A stretch of DNA of 34,718 nucleotides, taken from assembly GCA_041653875.1 (NCBI GenBank), contig JBAZEM010000026.1, positions 1-34,718 of the forward strand, in the 5' to 3' direction. The DNA is from VSJD01 sp041653875 (GTDB lineage: Bacteria > Verrucomicrobiota > Kiritimatiellia > JAAZAB01). Position 1 is the first letter of the stretch. Each line of letters opens with the position of its first letter. Position numbers and translations under genes: made by a program. The notes below the pieces were generated by a model that saw only the letters and a list, made by a program, of their open reading frames with translations, was not told where the DNA came from and did no database searches. This document shows, piece after piece, positions 31,962-34,718 of the stretch.

Positions 31962-33171
31962 CCACCATGTCCATAGTGACAGGAGATGCCACATCGTGAC
32001 CCTGAGCAATATCCACGGGGGTTTGCTCATGGTAGGCCACAATCTTCTTTGTGACAGCAAATGACTCGTTTTGACCGTCCCGGACTAAACTTTGTGACAG
32101 TATGTGTGCAAGTGGTTCGGCATAGGACGGCAACCGGTTAATCGCATCTTCCAACGGCAACTGACTTGCGTCTGTATAAACGCCGGCTGTTAATCGTGCT
32201 TCACTGTGGCGCATCATTTCCATAGCCACGCGCAAGGCAACACCGCCTTTGAGCATATTTGTCGCCAAAGTCTTTCGCATGGCATGAAAATCTGCACGGC
32301 GGCCCGCCGCATCTACAAACGGAATGCCAGCCAGTTCCAAATCCTTCTTAAATCGGTTCATTTCCGGCATTAACCCCTTGAATACACGAGCATCAGGCTC
32401 ATAATCCAATGGCCGCAGTCCCTTTAATAAGACAACCAATTCAGGTCTCAGGGGCAAAACAGAATTTTTGTGGTTTTTAGAAGTAGAACTACGCACATTC
32501 ACGCAAAACGGCATGTTGTCTATTGCCAGATCACTCCAGCGCAACGCAAACATTTCGCCCCGGCGTAATCCAGTTACAACCGCGAATAGATACACGACCT
32601 TGCGCGGCCCCGCCACCTGAAACAAACGGATGATTTCGTCATTGGTAAAAGCGCGACGGGTTACCCGCTCTTTGCCCCGCACTTCAACGCGATCGGCATT
32701 CTGTAACGGATTGACATTGATTCGCCCCGTTCGTTTCAGCCACTCCATAAAGGAATACATAGTGTCCCGGTACTCATTAAGAGTCTTTGGGGCCATCCCC
32801 TGCCCCGCCCGCCAATGAATGAAAGCATCCAGAGTAATATCACGAATTATTTTCCAGCCGCATTCCCGGCTCAATTTATTGATTCGCAATTCAGTCAAAT
32901 GCACATAGCGCGAGGCTCTTTGCTTGGCCGTTAAATCAGCCAAGTAGTCCATCAGATGCTTGCCCAATTCCCGACCGGCGGCATCCCGCATGATTTTGGG
33001 CGGTATAATCCCCTCGGCCTCTTGTTGCCGTTCGCGCACATAGTCATTAAGCCGCTTTTGTGCGACCTGTTTATCCATAGTGCGAAACGGCACAGTCTGG
33101 ATATGCGTCTGGTCATCCACACGCACCCGGCCGTAATATAAACGTCCCCGCTTGATTAAATGACGAATCAT
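31927..33171 (-). CDS. int: Tyrosine recombinase (integrase)
   Basis: This site-specific recombinase of 414 residues has an N-terminal arm/core-binding region (about 60-150) and a catalytic domain with the full set: Arg203 (TGLRRGE), Lys in the STSKNHK beta-hairpin, His296 and Arg299 (HAMR), His322 (MRHSE) and nucleophile Tyr332 (GVYTDA). The start is placed at ATG 33171, with GAGG six bases upstream; a TTG at 33183 would overlap the xis stop. The stop lies inside tRNA-Arg, so the last 11 codons are the antisense of the tRNA 3' half. Recombination at a shared core would keep the integrase C-terminus intact in both states. The xis and int genes are nearly contiguous. Confidence 0.93.
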   Translation of the reverse strand: MIRHLIKRGRLYYGRVRVDDQTHIQTVPFRTMDKQVAQKRLNDYVRERQQEAEGIIPPKIMRDAAGRELGKHLMDYLADLTAKQRASRYVHLTELRINKLSRECGWKIIRDITLDAFIHWRAGQGMAPKTLNEYRDTMYSFMEWLKRTGRINVNPLQNADRVEVRGKERVTRRAFTNDEIIRLFQVAGPRKVVYLFAVVTGLRRGEMFALRWSDLAIDNMPFCVNVRSSTSKNHKNSVLPLRPELVVLLKGLRPLDYEPDARVFKGLMPEMNRFKKDLELAGIPFVDAAGRRADFHAMRKTLATNMLKGGVALRVAMEMMRHSEARLTAGVYTDASQLPLEDAINRLPSYAEPLAHILSQSLVRDGQNESFAVTKKIVAYHEQTPVDIAQGHDVASPVTMDMVARPAGFEPATL

Positions 33172-33179
33172 GTTTTGCC

Positions 33180-33398
33180 TCAAACTTTCAACTCAACTCG
33201 ACTTGCTTTAATCAGGCTTTGCCTATATTCACAGACAGACAAATAAGAAATCCGTGCGCATCGGCCAACCTTGCAAAAACCCTTTAATACGCCTTCCGCA
33301 ATACGCCGCCGAACTGTTCGCGGATTAACGCCAAGCATCTTTGCCGCTTCCGGCATTTTAATTAGCCTGTCCTCTCTCTCGTCATTCATTATCGTCAC
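33180..33398 (-). CDS. Excisionase-like helix-turn-helix protein
   Basis: The 72-residue protein has a MerR/HTH_17-type winged helix: KMPEAAKMLGVNPRTVRRRIAEG is the recognition unit and the following KVGRCARISYLSV the wing. In integrated elements such proteins bend the attachment DNA and bias recombination to excision. The start is GTG at 33398, overlapping the upstream stop by 4 bp (GTGA), or ATG at 33389. It directly precedes int. A general repressor role is the alternative. Confidence 0.75.
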   Translation of the reverse strand: MTIMNDEREDRLIKMPEAAKMLGVNPRTVRRRIAEGVLKGFCKVGRCARISYLSVCEYRQSLIKASRVELKV

Positions 33399-33871
33399 CG
33401 CCTCTCGAACCGTCCCCGCCGTTTTTTCCCTTCCATAATTTTGTTCTCGCTCTTCTGAATTTCTTTTTCAGTCAAACGTTCTTCTGCCCGGCCATCCGCT
33501 TTTTGTTTTAATTCTTCCGCCCATGCCTTGCATTCCGAAACCGGAATATAGCCATAGGGAGAAGTCCGCATATAAGATTTTCTACCCAGCCATGTCCGGC
33601 GCACCTTGACAACATGAAACAAGAACAAAGTCAATTTGCCTTCTTCTATGCGCTTATAAACGGCGGCGCGCGAAGCCGGAACGAATATAGAAACGCCGCC
33701 CGGAGACACGAGCTGGTCAAAATGTTCGTGCAACTTATCAAACCACACGACCATCTCTTCATCACTGCCTTCGGCTCTATACATGCGCGTTCCAGAGTCC
33801 GGCTTGCCGACAATCGGCTTTAGCGAATTAGGCACGTCCACGAATGGAAATTTATAGTACATGCTTTCCAT
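33395..33871 (-). CDS. Probable DNA-binding protein of the integrated element
   Basis: I do not recognise a named family for this 158-residue protein. The middle segment SPGGVSIFVPASRAAVYKR followed by IEEGKLTLFLF looks like a winged-helix/HTH unit with a helix pair and wing. The C-terminal 45 residues are charged (Lys/Glu/Arg) and end in a basic GKKRRGRFERR tail. It is the first gene of the unit that continues into the excisionase-like gene and int, with 4-bp overlap, so a control or plasmid-like function is plausible. A promoter candidate lies directly upstream (33878-33905), and the ATG may be at the transcript 5' end; the internal ATG at 33862 is an alternative. Confidence 0.65.
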   Translation of the reverse strand: MESMYYKFPFVDVPNSLKPIVGKPDSGTRMYRAEGSDEEMVVWFDKLHEHFDQLVSPGGVSIFVPASRAAVYKRIEEGKLTLFLFHVVKVRRTWLGRKSYMRTSPYGYIPVSECKAWAEELKQKADGRAEERLTEKEIQKSENKIMEGKKRRGRFERR

Positions 33872-33877
33872 GGTTAT

Positions 33878-33905
33878 AATCTAACACAAACGGACATATT
33901 GTCAA
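33878..33905 (-). promoter_or_regulatory. Candidate promoter of the xis-int unit with palindrome
   Basis: TTGACA (33905-33900), a 16-base spacer and TAGATT (33883-33878) on the minus strand. The 11-bp sequence GACATATTGTC (33893-33903) overlaps the -35 and has inverted arms GACA/TGTC, a possible operator for the excisionase-like or DNA-binding product. Confidence 0.5.
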
Positions 33906-33917
33906 CTTATTATTTAC

Positions 33918-33958
33918 AAAAAAAACCGAGAGGTAAAATCCGTTGATTTCACACCTCG
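33918..33958 (-). terminator. Intrinsic terminator of hicBA
   Basis: On the minus strand a stem CGAGGTGTGAAATC / GATTTTACCTCTCG with loop AACG is followed by eight Ts. The 5' arm overlaps the last codons and stop of hicA. Confidence 0.8.
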
Positions 33959-34170
33959 AACGCCGATCTTGGCGCACCCGACTGGCGAATAATCGAAGAC
34001 AAGGTTCCCATACGCACTTCCCGATGCATGGGTACTGGAACAGTCACGGTTGATATCCCATCCCGCTTTTGCATGACTGCATGACTCCCCCGTTGCCGAA
34101 CCATCTGAAAGCCCTGTTGCTCAAGAATCTTGCAAATCTCGCTCCCGGAGAAATGTCCAATCTTAGGCAT
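33949..34170 (-). CDS. hicA: HicA-type toxin (mRNA interferase)
   Basis: HicA is a small double-stranded RNA-binding-like fold ribonuclease that cleaves mRNA when the antitoxin is lost. The 73-residue protein shows the family pattern FSGSEICKILEQQGFQMV, RQRGSHAVMQK with the catalytic His, and VPVPMHREVRMGTLSSIIRQSG. The start at 34170 is preferred over 34182 because GAGG lies six bases upstream and the family starts there. It overlaps the hicB end by 8 bp, so the pair is coupled, in antitoxin-first order. Confidence 0.92.
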   Translation of the reverse strand: MPKIGHFSGSEICKILEQQGFQMVRQRGSHAVMQKRDGISTVTVPVPMHREVRMGTLSSIIRQSGAPRSAFEV

Positions 34171-34387
34171 ACGCCGCCTCAAAGCGGGTTACATAAACCT
34201 CACCGTGCAGACGTTCTTTGACTTCATCCGGGCTGGCGCATTCAAGAAAAAGTTCGACTGCCTCCTTCAAATTTGTTCTGGCTTCCTCGACAGTATGGCC
34301 TTGGCTGGCGACATCCAACTCCGGGCAAAGGGCGACAAACCCGTCCGCTTCCCGCTCCACAACCGCTGTTAATGAATAGTTTTTCAT
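34163..34387 (-). CDS. hicB: HicB-type antitoxin
   Basis: The 74-residue protein binds and blocks HicA. It has the HicB core: YSLTAVVEREADGFVALCPELDVASQGHTVEEA followed by a helix NLKEAVELFLE. It is short and has no C-terminal DNA-binding domain, so transcriptional autoregulation would need another factor. The start at 34387 has AAGGA nine bases upstream; an in-frame start at 34465 would add a non-homologous leader. Confidence 0.92.
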   Translation of the reverse strand: MKNYSLTAVVEREADGFVALCPELDVASQGHTVEEARTNLKEAVELFLECASPDEVKERLHGEVYVTRFEAAYA

Positions 34388-34457
34388 ATCTATCAGTCCT
34401 TCCCGGCTTGTCAATAAGTTACAGGTAGCCTGCCGAAGTTGCAAGAAAAACCTTTGT

Positions 34458-34593
34458 TTAGCCACGATTAAAAGGGTTTAGGTTGCTGATTTCGTTCACG
34501 GTCAATTTAGTTACACCCACAATGTCTTGGCGGATTTTCAACAACAGACTTCCGAAAAGAGCAACTTCTTCATCGCTCCCAGACTTTCCGCCA
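34458..34593 (-). pseudogene. 3' fragment of an unknown gene cut by the right repeat
   Basis: Reading leftwards from the repeat boundary, 44 codons give GGKSGSDEEVALFGSLLLK, then IRQDIVGVTKLTVNEI and SNLNPFNRG before TAA (34460-34458). The composition is protein-like and I do not recognise it. The frame continues about 14 codons into the 125-bp repeat (YPILTIDGTSP) until a stop, so it is unclear where the original gene ends. Confidence 0.5.
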
Positions 34594-34718
34594 GGGGATG
34601 TGCCGTCAATTGTTAAAATTGGATAGTTTCCGATTTACATTTCTCTGTGCTTTTCCTCTCCGATCCGAACTTTTTAATGATCCTTTTGGAGTGTCCCGTC
34701 ACCCCGATTATGATCGGG
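34594..34718. repeat. Right copy of the 125-bp terminal inverted repeat
   Basis: Exact reverse complement of 3-127, beginning GGGGATGTGCCGTCAATTG and ending in the CCCGATTATGATCGGG hairpin at the contig end. It abuts the C-terminal gene fragment upstream of hicB. Confidence 0.9.

Larger units (their letters stand above)
31927..34718. mobile_element. tRNA-Arg-integrated element, left part
   Basis: A visibly AT-richer segment starts at the 3' end of tRNA-Arg and carries integrase, an excisionase-like HTH, a putative DNA-binding protein and a hicBA toxin-antitoxin pair. The left attachment core is within 31927-31964. No second copy of the tRNA 3' end is found in the window, so the right junction is off the contig. 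The element might also end before the terminal repeat. Confidence 0.75.

Noticed and set aside
1..34718. The whole window as one transposon or circular element with terminal inverted repeats
   Set aside because: It holds many single-copy housekeeping genes and three tRNAs, and the repeats break different genes at each end, so an assembly boundary at a dispersed element is simpler.

Overview
The window looks like a contig from an uncultured Gram-negative bacterium. I place it provisionally in the PVC superphylum (Verrucomicrobiota, Kiritimatiellota, Lentisphaerota type). The reasons are a very long GreA-like protein of the architecture known from Chlamydia, a CT398-like zinc-ribbon protein, two Gfo/Idh/MocA oxidoreductases beside a deoxysugar-type operon, and an LptE/BamD-type outer-membrane pair. 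No rRNA is present, so the assignment is inference. The core is GC-rich, while roughly the first 1.4 kb and the last 2.8 kb are visibly more AT-rich and carry accessory genes.

Layout. 1-1440: a 125-bp sequence that recurs inverted at the right end, a Vsr-like endonuclease gene cut off by it, and an unknown 363-residue protein upstream on the same strand. 1536-7205 (minus): 2-oxoacid dehydrogenase complex (fused E1, E2, E3) downstream of rpoZ. 7390-7525: promoter and tRNA-Ile(CAU). 7635-9819: a Gfo/Idh/MocA oxidoreductase and exonuclease III. 9904-15756 (minus): a five-gene sugar or polyol operon (class II aldolase, Gfo/Idh/MocA, zinc alcohol dehydrogenase, SrlD-like SDR, FGGY kinase) with a candidate promoter and operator and no isomerase. 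15890-21360: hisF, the long GreA-like factor, an HD hydrolase, tRNA-Met, and a zinc-ribbon/PTS-EIIA fusion. 21409-23918 (minus): Ktr/Trk potassium uptake plus a small lipoprotein. 23937-25755: trmJ, nadD, rsfS. 25971-31773: a membrane metalloprotease-like protein, rpsT, lptE, a BamD-like protein, an MFS-HEAT fusion and a short release-factor-like protein. 31888-34718: tRNA-Arg(UCG) with an integrated element (tyrosine integrase whose 3' end lies inside the tRNA, excisionase-like HTH, a probable DNA-binding protein, hicBA) that runs off the contig.

The most unusual feature is the intergenic DNA. Many gaps hold degenerate iterations of short words (for example GGTTCACGGTTCA, CTGACTTCTGA, CATCGAACATCCAAC, GGAGTAGTGGAGT, CGGACGA). 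In several gaps the two halves are inverted copies, so each locus could fold into one long imperfect hairpin, often between convergent genes. The same material runs into coding sequence, most clearly in the linker of the E2 subunit and at the 5' end of the kinase. A second dispersed element of about 79 bp occurs twice, with a shorter relative inside the kinase frame.
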